64,000 bases of DNA. Source: Nephrocerus scutellatus (lineage: Eukaryota > Arthropoda > Insecta > Diptera > Pipunculidae). Below are positions 40,646 to 52,283 of the stretch, one piece after another. The notes beneath the pieces were generated by a model. That model was given only the letters and a program-made list of their open reading frames with translations. It was not told the origin of the DNA and did no database searches. The DNA is taken from the NCBI GenBank assembly GCA_947095585.1, contig OX352761.1, forward strand, positions 67,225,823 through 67,289,822. The letters run 5' to 3'. The position numbers and the translations under genes are program-made. Every line of letters begins with the position of its first letter. Within the stretch, counting starts at the first letter, position 1.

Positions 40646-41595
40646 AAACAAGGCAAATGTAAATAATAGCTTACTTGGTGTTTTCCTTCAAGGATATCCT
40701 GCATGCATGATCTCGATCAGGTACCTGCTGTGACGTTAATTAGATAATTACTGAAACTACTAAATGCAGTTCACACCAATTAAAGATATTCGAATTTTCG
40801 TTAGAATTAAATAACTTCAACAATAAAAAAAAACTCAATTTGAATCGATAAAAAGAACTCAATTTTATATCAAAATAAAAATAAATCAATTTTAAATCAA
40901 AATTAGAAAAAACTCGATTTTAAATCGATATAAAAAAACTCAAATTTAAATCAAGAAATTAAAGGAAACTCGAGTTTAAATCGATATAAAAAAATTTTTC
41001 TCTCATCTTAACAAAGCACTTTTGCCAGAACAAAATTTAATGCAAGTCTTTATTACTATTTGCTTTTCACTATCAAAAATTCACTTTTTCTTCTATATAA
41101 AATTTTTTTTTCTAGCAAAACTGTCTCTATATGTACGCCTTTGCCAACCTACGATGCTAACTTCTCTTCTCTATCCCTTGACGACGATGAAATCTCTATT
41201 TTGAACACCGCAGTAGGCTTTCCATTGATAGCAAAAATCCAACTAACTTCCTAATTGCCAATCTTCGACTCCTTATCTCCCTCATCGACCGACCACCACA
41301 GCCAGTTTTCCCGCCATCGAACATTCTAGAAATAATTACGGCGAAAAATATTATTGTGTCCCTTGTCTTCTCCTTTTTGTCACTATTTAAATAGTGCGTA
41401 AGCTATTACTTTGTCCGTCTTTTTAAATTCTCTATATTAACTTCGCGTGCACGTGGCTGGCTGGTTGGCTGGCTGGTCAGATTTTCTGATCAATTTTTAG
41501 CCCACTTCCCATGGCCCGATTTTATTGAAATTTTGCACACATGTATATTTCCGGTGACAATACTTTCTATTAAAATTTGAGGCCCCTCGGACCTC
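40646..41595. repeat. ~3-kb unit modules (partial unit, first in the array)
   Basis: AAGGCAAATGTAAATAATAG, CCTTCAAGGATATCCTGCAT and CTACTAAATGCAGTTCACAC match 54,105-54,230 and later units; 40,830-41,000 is the AAACTC-TCGAT array; 41,010-41,400 the ACTTTTGCCAGAACAAAATT and CATCGAACATTCTAGAAATA modules; 41,440 the ACTTCGCGTGCACGTGGCTG module. No gene. It lacks the TTAGATTATAAAACTTCAC block that the later units have. Confidence 0.8.
40831..41000. repeat. A/T-rich TCGAT array (first unit)
   Basis: About six imperfect ~28-30-bp repeats of AAAACTCGATTTTAAATCGA followed by TATAAAA, each holding a short palindrome around ATCGAT or TTTAAA. The same array is present in each later unit (54,270, 57,245, 60,608, 63,485). 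Confidence 0.75.
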
Positions 41596-43062
41596 GGGTT
41601 CGGGTGTGTGTGTGTGTATCTCCGATTAGAGAATTTACAAGAAAAATTTTAATTTTTATGGGATGTTTTTTTATTTAAATTCTCTATATTAACTTCGCGT
41701 GCACGTGGCTGGCTGGCTGGCTGGTCAGATTTTCTGATCAATTTTAACCCACTTCCCATAGCCCGATTTTATTGAAATTTAGCACACGTGTATATTTCCA
41801 GTGACAATACTTTCTTTTAAAATTTGAGGCCCCTCGAACTTCGGGGTCGTGGGGCTCCCATACAAATATTTTACAAAATTTACCTGATTTTCTTAAAATT
41901 TTATACAAATGTGTATCTCCGATGGAAAACACATTTTGTAAAAATTTTGAAGAGATCGGGCAGCGGGATCGGGGGGCTCCCATATAAATTTTTTTTCCCA
42001 TATAGCGACATCATATTTCATACTATAATGACTGTGTTCTGTGTGCGCTGATGAGTGATGCAATGTAGGCAGCGCTGCGAATTTACGATTGGGGTTGTTT
42101 TGTTGTTGCGTTGCAGCAGTGAGCAGTGCAGAGAGCAGAGAGTATAGAGAATTTGCGTTTTGTACAATATTACGAGTATATGAAGAACTGGTTTCGCGCT
42201 CAACTGCTTTACAGCTTAACTCAACTCAAAAGAAATAACTTTAGTGGTACTTCGTACGTCGTTGTGTGTACGTCGCACCAACCGTGCGCTGTGGCTGTTA
42301 TGTTTTCATACCAAATGGGGAATTCACCACAAAATCGAATCTCCGATCAGAGAATTTACAAGAAAAATTTAAATTTTTAACTTCGCGTGCCCGTGGCCCA
42401 CTTCCCAAGCCCAATTTTATTGAAATTTTGCACACATATATATTTCCGGTGACAATACTTTCTATGAAAATTTGAGGCCCCTCGGACTTCGGAGTCGGGG
42501 GCTCCCGTACAAATATTTTACAAAATTTACCCGATTTTCTTCAAATGTTGTTCACATGTGTATCTCCATGGACAACATTTTCTGTAAAAATTTTGGAGAC
42601 CCCGGGCCCCAGGGTCGGTGGGGCCCCATAAAATTGTTTTAAAAAAATTAATCCGATTTTTTCCAAATTTTATACACATGTGTATCTCCGATTTTTGTAA
42701 AAATTTTGGATACCCAGGGTCATGGGGCCCCATTTTTTTTTTTTAAATAAACCCGATTTTCTTCAAGTTTTATATACGTGTGTACCTCCATGGACAACAC
42801 TTTTTGTAAACATTTTGGAGACCATAAGGCAAACAAATTCTTTTAAAAAATTAACCCGAATTTTTTCAAATTGTATTCACGCTGTTATCTCCGATGGACA
42901 AAACTTTTTGTAAAAACCATGGTCGTGTATCCCCATACAAATTCTTTTTAAAAATTAACCTAATTTTCTTCACACACGGGTGTACCTCCGATGGACAACA
43001 CTTATTGTATAAATTTTACAGACGCCGGGCCCTGGGGTCATGGGGCCTCATACAACTTTAAA
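41596..43062. repeat. Segmental tandem duplication, copy A
   Basis: Nearly identical to 43,518-44,984 (three differences noticed over about 1.47 kb). Contents: GTGTGTGTGT microsatellite, the ACGTGGCTGGCTGGCTGG module, a segment with ATGACTGTGTTCTGTGTGCG and GTACGTCGCACCAACCGTGC, and several degenerate ~105-120-bp repeats (CCCGATTTTCTTCAA, TGTGTATCTCCGATGGACAA, ACTTTTTGTAAAAATTTTGG, GGGTC.GGGGCCCCATA). Open frames here are repeats, not genes. Confidence 0.85.
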
Positions 43063-43089
43063 AAAAAAATTAATTAACTTTAAAATATA

Positions 43090-43401
43090 AGTTAACAAAA
43101 ACTCAAGAATAAACTTTAAAAAAATATATTTTTGCAGGCAGTTAGCCTGACCTTTATTCAATTCAAATATCAACTAAATTTACAATAATTCAATACTTAT
43201 AATAATACCTCGCTTTTAGCTACTTGCAAATGTGTAAAAATGTGTAGATCGTTTAGTCAGCATTTCCGTTGCATTTCTGTTGTTCGTGGGAAATTGAATT
43301 GTGGATCGTCTGTTCAGCATTTCCATTGAATTGCAATATTCTTTTGTGGTGAATGCCCCAGACGCTTGGTCAGCAGTTTAGTTTCCTATTTCTTGTTAAT
43401 T
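43090..43401 (-). repeat. Extra LTR copy of the gypsy element at 45.5-52.6 kb
   Basis: AGTTAACAAAAACTCAAG through CTATTTCTTGTTAATT, apparently identical to the LTR at 45,553-45,864. It is followed (43,402-43,511) by 110 bp of the element's own 3' internal sequence (CTTCCCCTCTTAAGTACG to TTTTGATGCTTGG), so it is not a solo LTR but part of a duplicated segment. Confidence 0.9.
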
Positions 43402-43517
43402 CTTCCCCTCTTAAGTACGATTGTCCGCAATCGTTTTAGAAGTAAGGTAGGTCATTGAATTTAGTTTGTGGGATGAAATATGGTTTTGATTCTGGTACAA
43501 TTTTGATGCTTGGGTTC

Positions 43518-44984
43518 GGGTTCGGGTGTGTGTGTGTGTATCTCCGATTAGAGAATTTACAAGAAAAATTTTAATTTTTATGGGATGTTTTTTTATTTAA
43601 ATTCTCTATATTAACTTCGCGTGCACGTGGCTGGCTGGCTGGCTGGTCAGATTTTCTGATCAATTTTAACCCACTTCCCATAGCCCGATTTTATTGAAAT
43701 TTAGCACACGTGTATATTTCCAGTGACAATACTTTCTTTTAAAATTTGAGGCCCCTCGAACTTCGGGGTCGTGGGGCTCCCATACAAATATTTTACAAAA
43801 TTTACCTGATTTTCTTAAAATTTTATACAAATGTGTATCTCCGATGGAAAACACATTTTGTAAAAATTTTGAAGAGATCGGGCAGCGGGATCGGGGGGCT
43901 CCCATATAAATTTTTTTTCCCATATAGCGACATCATATTTCATACTATAATGACTGTGTTCTGTGTGCGCTGATGAGTGATGCAATGTAGGCAGCGCTGC
44001 GAATTTACGATTGGGGTTGTTTTGTTGTTGCGTTGCAGCAGTGAGCAGTGCAGAGAGCAGAGAGTATAGAGAATTTGCGTTTTGTACAATATTACGAGTA
44101 TATGAAGAACTGGTTTCGCACTCAACTGCTTTACAGCTTAACTCAACTCAAAAGAAATAACTTTAGTGGTACTTCGTACGTCGTTGTGTGTACGTCGCAC
44201 CAACCGTGCGCTGTGGCTGTTATGTTTTCATACCAAATGGGGAATTCACCACAAAATCGAATCTCCGATCAGAGAATTTACAAGAAAAATTTAAATTTTT
44301 AACTTCGCGTGCCCGTGGCCCACTTCCCAAGCCCAATTTTATTGAAATTTTGCACACATATATATTTCCGGTGACAATACTTTCTATGAAAATTTGAGGC
44401 CCCTCGGACTTCGGAGTCGGGGGCTCCCGTACAAATATTTTACAAAATTTACCCGATTTTCTTCAAATGTTGTTCACATGTGTATCTCCATGGACAACAT
44501 TTTCTGTAAAAATTTTTGGAGACCCCGGGCCCCAGGGTCGGTGGGGCCCCATAAAATTGTTTTAAAAAAATTAATCCGATTTTTTCCAAATTTTATACAC
44601 ATGTGTATCTCCGATTTTTGTAAAAATTTTGGATACCCAGGGTCATGGGGCCCCATTTTTTTTTTTTAAATAAACCCGATTTTCTTCAAGTTTTATATAC
44701 GTGTGTACCTCCATGGACAACACTTTTTGTAAACATTTTGGAGACCATAAGGCAAACAAATTCTTTTAAAAAATTAACCCGAATTTTTTCAAATTGTATT
44801 CACGCTGTTATCTCCGATGGACAAAACTTTTTGTAAAAACCATGGTCGTGTATCCCCATACAAATTCTTTTTAAAAATTAACCTAATTTTCTTCACACAC
44901 GGGTGTACCTCCGATGGACAACACTTATTGTATTAATTTTACAGACGCCGGGCCCTGGGGTCATGGGGCCTCATACAACTTTAA
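43518..44984. repeat. Segmental tandem duplication, copy B
   Basis: Second copy of 41,596-43,062, starting at GGGTTCGGGTGTG directly after the truncated gypsy internal sequence. Differences include one base at GGTTTCGC(G/A)CTCAAC and an extra T in a T-run near 44,517. After 44,984 it continues with sequence absent from copy A. Confidence 0.85.
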
Positions 44985-45552
44985 AATAAAAATTAACCCA
45001 ATTTTGGTTTTATACGCATTTGTATCTCAGATAGACAAAACTTTTTGGACAATTTTTGAGCAAATCGGCCCTGAGGCCCAAGGGGTGCCCGTGTAAATTT
45101 TTTAAAAATTAGCCCGATTTTCTTCAAATTTTAATCATATGTGTATCCCAATGGACAAAAGTTTTTGTAAAATTTTTTGAGCGAATGGGCCCTGAGGGCC
45201 GGGGGCGGGGCTATAAATTTTTTTTAAAAACTTAGCCTGATTTAATTTGAAGTTTAAACATATGTGTATCTCCAATAGACCGAAATTTTTGTAAAATTTT
45301 TGAGTTTTTGATTTTAACTTTTTTCCCATACAAATTTTTTTTACACGTGTGTATCTCCGGTGAGAATAGTTTTTGAAAAATAATATTAATTTTTTCTGGT
45401 TCAAAATTTGCACATATATGTATCCCCTATTAGAGAATTTACATGAAAAATTTTAATTTTTTGGGTTCTTTTTTTTAAACTAAAAATCACAATTGCTAAT
45501 AAACATTAAACATGAATAACAGTCATACAAAACCTAAACAATTATTAATATA
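44985..45552. repeat. Degenerate ~100-120-bp repeats up to the gypsy insertion
   Basis: About five diverged units with TGTGTATC(T/C)C, AGACAAAACTTTTTG and CCCTGAGG-type words, then CACAATTGCTAATAAACATT and AACAATTATTAATATA, the point where the gypsy element inserted. No gene. Confidence 0.7.
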
Positions 45553-45864
45553 AGTTAACAAAAACTCAAGAATAAACTTTAAAAAAATATATTTTTGCAG
45601 GCAGTTAGCCTGACCTTTATTCAATTCAAATATCAACTAAATTTACAATAATTCAATACTTATAATAATACCTCGCTTTTAGCTACTTGCAAATGTGTAA
45701 AAATGTGTAGATCGTTTAGTCAGCATTTCCGTTGCATTTCTGTTGTTCGTGGGAAATTGAATTGTGGATCGTCTGTTCAGCATTTCCATTGAATTGCAAT
45801 ATTCTTTTGTGGTGAATGCCCCAGACGCTTGGTCAGCAGTTTAGTTTCCTATTTCTTGTTAATT
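45553..45864 (-). repeat. 3' LTR of minus-strand gypsy element
   Basis: 312 bp; on plus AGTTAACAAAAACTC to TCTTGTTAATT. Preceded (in element orientation) by the purine tract AAGAGGGGAAG at 45,865-45,875. Identical by eye to the extra copy at 43,090. Confidence 0.9.
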
Positions 45865-45983
45865 CTTCCCCTCTTAAGTACGATTGTCCGCAATCGTTTT
45901 AGAAGTAAGGTAGGTCATTGAATTTAGTTTGTGGGATGAAATATGGTTTTGATTCTGGTACAATTTTGATGCTTGGAGGTTCT

Positions 45984-47099
45984 TTAGGTAGATCTTCTTC
46001 TGGAGTCCGAATGATAATTTTTGTATATTCCAATACAACCGAAAAGTCCGTATGAAATTAGCTGGTGGTTTTCTTTACTGGATCGGAGTGACTGGATTTC
46101 TTTAGTGTTGTTAATGTGGAGTTCGTTGACCATTTCTAATGATAGGAGGTTGTGATATTCTTTTTCGATAGGTGATGGTTGTAGGATTGCAGGTAAGATC
46201 TGGTGAGAGGATGTTGCTTCCTTGGAAATGAATAGTCGATTGCTGATAGTAAGGTTGGTATTATGGTATTTGATGAGAAAAGTGCCTGATAAATTTTGCT
46301 GAGCTGATTCGGTTTTTAATGTTCCGTTTAAGTCATTCAAAAGTATGATTCCTGGTGAAATTTCATCTATGATGGGCAAGTGTTGGCTGTTCATGAGGTT
46401 GCAAGTAGCTTTAAGACTTTTAAGTAAATTTGGTATACATGTAGAATTCATAAGACTTACAATATTATTGGTATTACAAATGGATAAGTTATTTATAGTC
46501 TTACATTTATCTTTTATTCCATACATTTCTTCTTTATTTTTTATAATTATTTCAAAATCTATATCAGTAGCTATTTTCCCTTTTCTTATAGGTTTTAACA
46601 TTAATTTTTCATATATTTTATAATTTGTCATAGGGATATTAACAATATAAAGTAAGGAAGATGAATTGGTAATAATTTTTATTTCTGCGAAGTTCAGTGC
46701 TTCTTCAATAGTTTCGTATGGTACGTTTTCTTTGTTTAGTGTTTCAGTTGCAATGCTTATTTCTTCTTTTGACAATATTAGAGAATTAATTATACCTAGT
46801 TTTGCCCAATGGACTGCAAGATTAATGTTTTGTAATTCTTCTTTAATCAGTTTTAGTTTATATTGAATTCTATAAATCATTCTACTATTAATTGTATTGT
46901 CTTTATTTATAAATTTTGATATTTCGTTTGTTATTTTTGTCAAGTTATTTATCCTTTCATTATGAAGACGGTTGATGACCACTTGATTGTTATTGTTTCC
47001 TAGTAAGTTCGACATCTTTCTTTTTATAGTAAGAAAGTCTTCATGGTCAGGATTGCCAGCAATCCACTTCCATGCTGAGCCAATAATTAAGTGACCTTT
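45984..47099 (-). pseudogene. Env of minus-strand gypsy element, frameshifted at both ends
   Basis: Open from about 47,099 to 45,984. It begins GHLIIGSAWKWIAGNPDHED, which in known errantiviral Env proteins follows the basic cleavage site; here the motif RKMKR lies just upstream in a neighbouring frame, so a frameshift near 47,100 cuts the signal/ectodomain start from the rest. The middle is helical with conserved Cys pairs. The end reads LISYGLFGCIGIYKNYHSDS with a shortened hydrophobic anchor, while the expected tail (PKEPPSIKIVPESKPYF) continues in another frame to about 45,908. Non-functional. Confidence 0.75.
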
Positions 47100-47394
47100 T
47101 CATCTTTCTTGGTTCTAAGTTAAAAATTAGATTTTTGATCTGATTAACCTCGTGGTTGAGGAGAGGAAATAGGGAATTCCGTCTTGTCGTGTTTTAGTTT
47201 ATAATCGGTGTAATGTTCTCTATAAATATGTTATACTGGTCCATGTCAACTTGATGAATTATCTTGAAGTTTCCCTCTTTAATTTTAGCTTGTCCTACGT
47301 GCAAAGACACGAATTGCGCGTTAGTGAAGTCTAAGATTTGGATTTCTCCATTGACAGCGGTGTAAAGAAAATATCTGAAAAAGGATAGCCTATG

Positions 47395-48164
47395 TTAGTT
47401 TCGTATATGAGTTTTATGTACTATTTTCCCTGACTCTGTTAGAATTGTTGTGTTTCTGTTTTCTTTGACTATTTCCTTTTTGTATCGAACTGTTAACTTA
47501 GACCCTATTCTTTTGTTTTGTCTTATGAAGATGATATCTCCAGGAAGGTAATTTTTTATTGGTTTCTTGTTTTTGTCGTGGTACCTAAGGTTTTTTTCTT
47601 GTTTATTTTTAAGTTTCTCGATAGTCTCAATGCGTACTTGCTCGAACCGTTCTGGGTTTATTCTTGGAATACGACCGTAGTATAGTTCGACTGGTTTTTT
47701 ACCCGTTGTGGAGTGGATTGTAAAATTGTATTCGTTGACTGCGCGGTCAAGCAAATCTTGAAAAGGACGAGGAGGTCCGTCTGCGTTAAGGCATCTCATT
47801 ATTTCGGACAGCGTCGAATGAAAACGCTCTATTTGTCCGTTGACTTCGCTTTTGTAAGGGGGTGTCGTGAAGACTTTGAAGATTTTTCATTATCAATCAC
47901 TACATTTTCTGGTACGCAAAAATAGAAAAGGATGTCTAGAAGGGGTCTTTTGATGTGTTCTATTGATCGGGAATCGATCAGTTTGGCTTGCGCAAATTTC
48001 GTAAATTTGTCGATTGCTGTGAGGACTAGAAATTTTTCCGTCGAGAATATGTCAATATTTACTGTATGACCGGGGTAATTTGGAATAGGAGTAGGTTCTA
48101 TGAATTGGTTGTTAGGATGGCGTTCGTATTTGTTTTCTTTGCATATCGAGCAACGTTTAACCAA
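47395..48164 (-). pseudogene. Integrase core and C-terminus of minus-strand gypsy element
   Basis: 48,164-47,829 reads CSICKENKYERHP (zinc finger cysteines), PIPNYPGHTVNIDIFSTEKF (first catalytic Asp), TAIDKFTKFAQAKLI and VPENVVIDNEKSS (second Asp), then shifts frame; 47,799-47,395 gives VNEYNFTIHSTTGKKPVELY, LPGDIIFIRQNKRIGSKLTV and a stop. Between them the Glu segment is in the plus-two frame. 47,100-47,394 is the broken start of env. Confidence 0.8.
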
Positions 48165-48173
48165 ATTTTGAAT

Positions 48174-49504
48174 TTAAGAGTTCATCTTAGGAAAATAATA
48201 TTTTTCTATTATTTGCAATCGGTTCTCGTAAGCGTTGCGGTGAGCTCTTTTATGTTCTGTAAGTATAATTTCGTCCTGTCGGTCTTCGTTAGGTATGTCT
48301 TCGGCAATGGTTTGAGTATAACGGATTTTGTAGTTTCTAAAATGGATGGGGTATATTTCCTGTATTTTGCCCATGACATTTTCGGGTGTTGAGAGTCCGT
48401 TAATCGCATTAGGATTGAGGTATCTCTTAAGTAAGTTAATGATATCTGTTTCCGTAAAATTTCGTTGTATAAAAATGTGTCTTTGATAATTGGGGAAAGG
48501 GTTTTGTATTTGGTAGCTGTTCTCGTTTTCTATTTTAAATATGAGCTGGTTGCGAAAAGCGTTAATAGGGGTTTCGATAGTCGGGATTAGGTTATGGGAT
48601 GAGCTATCTGCGCTATGTTGTGTCATAGTAAGTGAATTAACGTTTGTTGGATGTGGGAGTCTAGAAAGTGAGTCTGCTACAAGATTTGTTCTACCGGGCT
48701 TATATTGGAGCTCATAGTTGTATTCCTCCAATATGGCCTTCCAACGTTTCATTTTGCTGTTGGTGTTCTTGCTACTGAGGGCATACGTGAGCGGTTGGTG
48801 GTCAGTGAAGATTTTAATTTTTCTGGAACCGTAAAGGAAATTTCGTAAACTAGTGAGTGCCCAGATTATGGCCAACATTTCTTTTTCGTTGGTCGCATAA
48901 CTCTCTTCCGTTTTGTTAAGCGTTCGTGACAAAAACGTTATTGGTTTGTTGTTTTGCGACAGTACTGCGCCGATGGCGTAGTCAGAGGCATCTGTGGTTA
49001 ATTCGAACTCTTTTTCGAAATTTGGGTGTGTTAGAATGATTTCTTCGTAGACTAGAACGTTTTTTAATTTTTGGAAAGCGTCCAATGCAACTTTGTCGAG
49101 TTGGATGGTTTTATTTTTCGAGAGGTTTTTGGACACGCGTCCATCTTCCCCTCTTAAAAGGGATGTCAGGGGTTTTGCTAATTTCGCATAATCCCTGACA
49201 AACCGTCGATAATACCCTGACATTCCTAAAAAGGATCGAAGTTCTTTTAGATTTCGAGGCGGGAGTAGGTCGACTATAGCCTTAACCTTTTTGGGGTTTG
49301 TTTTTATTCCGTCGATTCCAACAATGAATCCTAAAAATTCTGCTTCTGATTTCAGAAATTCGGATTTATCGAGTTGTATTTTCATATTGGCTTTTTCGAG
49401 TGTTTTAAATACCATTTCCAAATTCTTAAAATGTTGTTCTTCATTTTCTCCAAATATGATGATATCATCTATGTAAATATAGCAACTTTTTCCTATATGT
49501 TCCC
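48174..49504 (-). pseudogene. RT second half, RNase H and start of integrase (minus-strand gypsy)
   Basis: From 49,504 down: HIGKSCYIYIDDIIIFGENE (YIDD catalytic box, intact), then MEMVFKTLEKANMKIQLDK, FLGFIVGIDGIKTNPKK, LRSFLGMSGYYRRFVRDYAK, RNase H FELTTDASDYAIGAVLSQ, SRTLNKTEESYATNEKEMLA and IFTDHQPLTYAL, a linker and the first His of the integrase finger (ILTEHKRAHRNAYENRLQII). Stops at 48,174. The whole lies in one frame, different from the first half of RT. Confidence 0.85.
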
Positions 49505-50446
49505 TCAGAATATCTTCCAGTGTCCTTTGAAAGATTGAGGCGCATTCTTGAGCCCGAAAGGTAGGCGGGTAAACTCAAATTTCCCGTTATTTATCGAGAA
49601 GGCAGTCTTTTCGATATCGTTCTCCTTTAGTGGAATCTGGTGGAAACCACTTTTAAGATCGATGACGGTGAAATATCGATTCTTTCCGAGATTTGAAAGA
49701 ACCTCGTTTATTTCCGGTATAGGATATGTATCGGAAATAGTGACAGCATTTAGCTTCCTATAGTCTATCACCATTCGATATTTGCCGGAAGCATCTTGTT
49801 TCTTCGAAACGATCCATACGGGGGAGTTGTATGGTGATTTTGAAGGCCTTATTATTCCTTCATTTAGAAGTTCCTTGACCTGTTTCTCGACTTCGTCTTT
49901 TAGAGCCATAGGATATGGGTATGGCTTTGAGTAAACAGGAGAGTCAGTAGTAGTGCGAATTTCGCCCTTAACTCTGGTGGTGAATGTTAGTTTTTTATCG
50001 GGATCCGAGAAGAGGTTTGGACACTTTCTTATGATATCATTGAGCTTTCTATTTTGTTCTTCGGATAAGTGGGAAATACGGAGATTGATATTACTTACAT
50101 TCTCCGATGTGTATTGTTTAAGTAAGATTTTAGTGTTTGGATGGATAGTCATATAGCTACCTTCGGTATGGATGATTGCCTTTAGTTCTCTTAATGCGTC
50201 ATTACCTATGATGCCGTCAAAAGAGATCAGACTTGGAAGGATGAAAAATTTAGATTTTTTGTTTTGCTTGAAAAGGTCTATAAGAGCATGATGGGTTATT
50301 CTAATATTGCCTCCGACGGAATTAGCAAAGAATGGCTTTTCGTTAAGGATAGGGAAATTAACTCGTCTTGGTTGTATGTAATTTTTGTTCGACCCTGTGT
50401 CTATTAGAAATTTCAGTGTCTCTCCACTTCGCGTCCTGCATTGCAA
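49505..50446 (-). pseudogene. Protease and RT first half (minus-strand gypsy)
   Basis: LKFLIDTGSNKNYIQP is the protease active site; FDGIIGNDALRELKA its end; then PYPYPMALKDEVEKQVKELL, SPYNSPVWIVSKK, YRMVIDYRKLNAVTISDTYP, YFTVIDLKSGFHQIPL (catalytic Asp) and FTRLPFGLKNAPQSF, where a one-base deletion near 49,543 shifts the frame and ends it. The sequence downstream resumes in the other frame with QRTLEDILREHIG. Confidence 0.88.
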
Positions 50447-50466
50447 GTTAGGAAGTGAAGAGCGGT

Positions 50467-51843
50467 TTAACCTAAAAAATAGATGTCTTCTAATTGTTCA
50501 GTTTGGTCGAAATCAGTAGTCTCAGTATCGTCGATGTATTCGTCTAGCGTCGGAATTTCTTGGTCGTCATTGGCGTTTTGAGATTCTATTTCCTGTTCGT
50601 ATTGTTCAATTGTTGGTTCTCCTTCGTTGCTATCATTTTGGTTAGTGTGATAAACTCTTTGGAATTTATTCGGGGGATGCATTTGGTAGGATTGGTTATT
50701 TTGATGAGGATTTTGTCGTTTAATTGGACCTGGGTTGTCCATGATCTCTAGGTGGTAGTGGTCTGTTTTGGTATCCGTATTGAAGTCTAATATTTGGTTG
50801 GTTTGTGAAAAAGTGTGGTCTTACAGGAATTTGTGGGCTGTGAATTAGTTCAGGGTAAAAGTTTCTTCTTGGAGCTGGAATAGGTTGGGGAACGTTATGA
50901 GAAGAAAAACGCTTTGGCGGTAAATGTGGTGGGATTTGCGATCTGCGTACGATATTTTGACTGTTATTAGCGTATTGTGTTCTATAGTCGACATTTTGTA
51001 ATTTAAGACAAAGATGTAAAGCTTGCGGAAGGTCCGCTGGTTCTTTTATACTAAGAAGACGTGGGAGGTCTCCCTTGAGTCCTTAAGTACAAACGTGTCC
51101 AGGGCCTTTCCACGGTAACATTGGATCATATTTGTAAGTGATTCGTGACTTATGTCCATACTAGAGAGCTTATTTAATATTAGAGACAGATGTTGATAAA
51201 CCATTTGATAAAATTCAGGAATTGTGTAATTCCCTTGAACTAACGTAGTCATCTGGTATTCCAGAGTTCCGATATCTCTTTTATCGGCGTAGTGAAGGGT
51301 TAAACACTTAGATATTTTTTTCCAATTCAACGGAGTGCTGTAGGACTCCAATGCTACGTCAGCTTGGCCTACAATTTTATTCCTTATTACGCTTATTATA
51401 CCCTAGTATTTTGGTGTACCTTGTAAATGGTCGTAAACACTAAGGATTCTCTCAACACTTTTACGCCAGGAGCTAAATTATCCTGGTTGTCCTGAGAACT
51501 CCCTTAAACTTTTGACAACGTCGGGTATCTTGTCTAGGTCGGCAAGGTTTCTGTCCGCGTTAAGAGTGATTGGTTGGTCGATGTCGTTCGCGATGTCGGC
51601 ATTGGGATTAATTATATTATTGAAAATGTTTTGTCCTTCCCTCGTTAGAACTTCACGAACAATTCGAGTAATTTGTTCGGTAATGTTATTAAAATTAAAG
51701 GGCTCATTAGGAGCATTTGCGGGGTCATTTAAAGGAACAGCAGGGTTTCCTGCCACTCCCTCTGGTACGTTTAGTCGCGCTGGTCTTATTAAATTGTTTG
51801 GGTTTGACATTGCAGAGTGGTCAGATTCAAGAAAGATAAACAA
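50467..51843 (-). pseudogene. Gag of minus-strand gypsy element, broken in three
   Basis: 51,843-51,478 gives the N-terminus (MSNPNNLIRPARLNVPEG onward), ending KSLREFSGQPG at a stop; 51,351-51,046 continues the capsid-like part ([38 protein letters not shown]); 50,742-50,467 is the polar C-terminus (QNPHQNNQSYQMHPPNKF, then an acidic tail). No CCHC knuckle is visible, as usual for gypsy-type errantiviruses. Stops and shifts between pieces. Confidence 0.7.
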
Positions 51844-52262
51844 ATAACTTGATGATTAAAAAGTATTGGGTATTCGAACTTTAATATTCACTTGTGATTT
51901 CAATTAGATACACTTAATTTTTCTTTTGATAAATATGTGTAATCAGAAAGTATGTATGAATGAATAACTTGATTATTCAAAAGTATTAAGTATTCGTGTT
52001 TTACTCCTAACAGGAAGATTCCGTTTTGTCCGAATAGTGTTCGGTGACTCCGGGGCCTTAAATTTCCTTCGACTTGGATGAACTAGTTTCGTGGGTTTTT
52101 ATTCCACTATTTGCCACGTTGTGATAGTCCTTGCTGAACTTTTGTTGATTATTTATTGGATTGTAACTTCACTATTTAGCACTTTGTGATTTTTAACACT
52201 GTGTGATTTTTAGAACTGTTAATAATCGATAGTAAAGATCAGTTAATTACTTATTCACTTAC

Positions 52263-52283
52263 AACGGTCCCTGCTCGGGCGCC
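52263..52283 (-). other. Primer-binding site of minus-strand gypsy element
   Basis: On the minus strand TGGCGCCCGAGCAGGGAC abuts the 5' LTR (overlapping its last bases). It resembles the tRNA-Lys type. Confidence 0.75.

Noticed and set aside
41609..41620. GTGTGTGTGTGT with TTCGGG next to it as a possible telomere-like repeat
   Set aside because: Only a short dinucleotide microsatellite beside GGGTTCGGG; no TTAGG-type tandem array.
42527..44836. Short frames with Gly/Pro-rich translations (GPHDPGYPKF and similar)
   Set aside because: Products of the degenerate 100-120-bp repeat; found in several frames on both strands.
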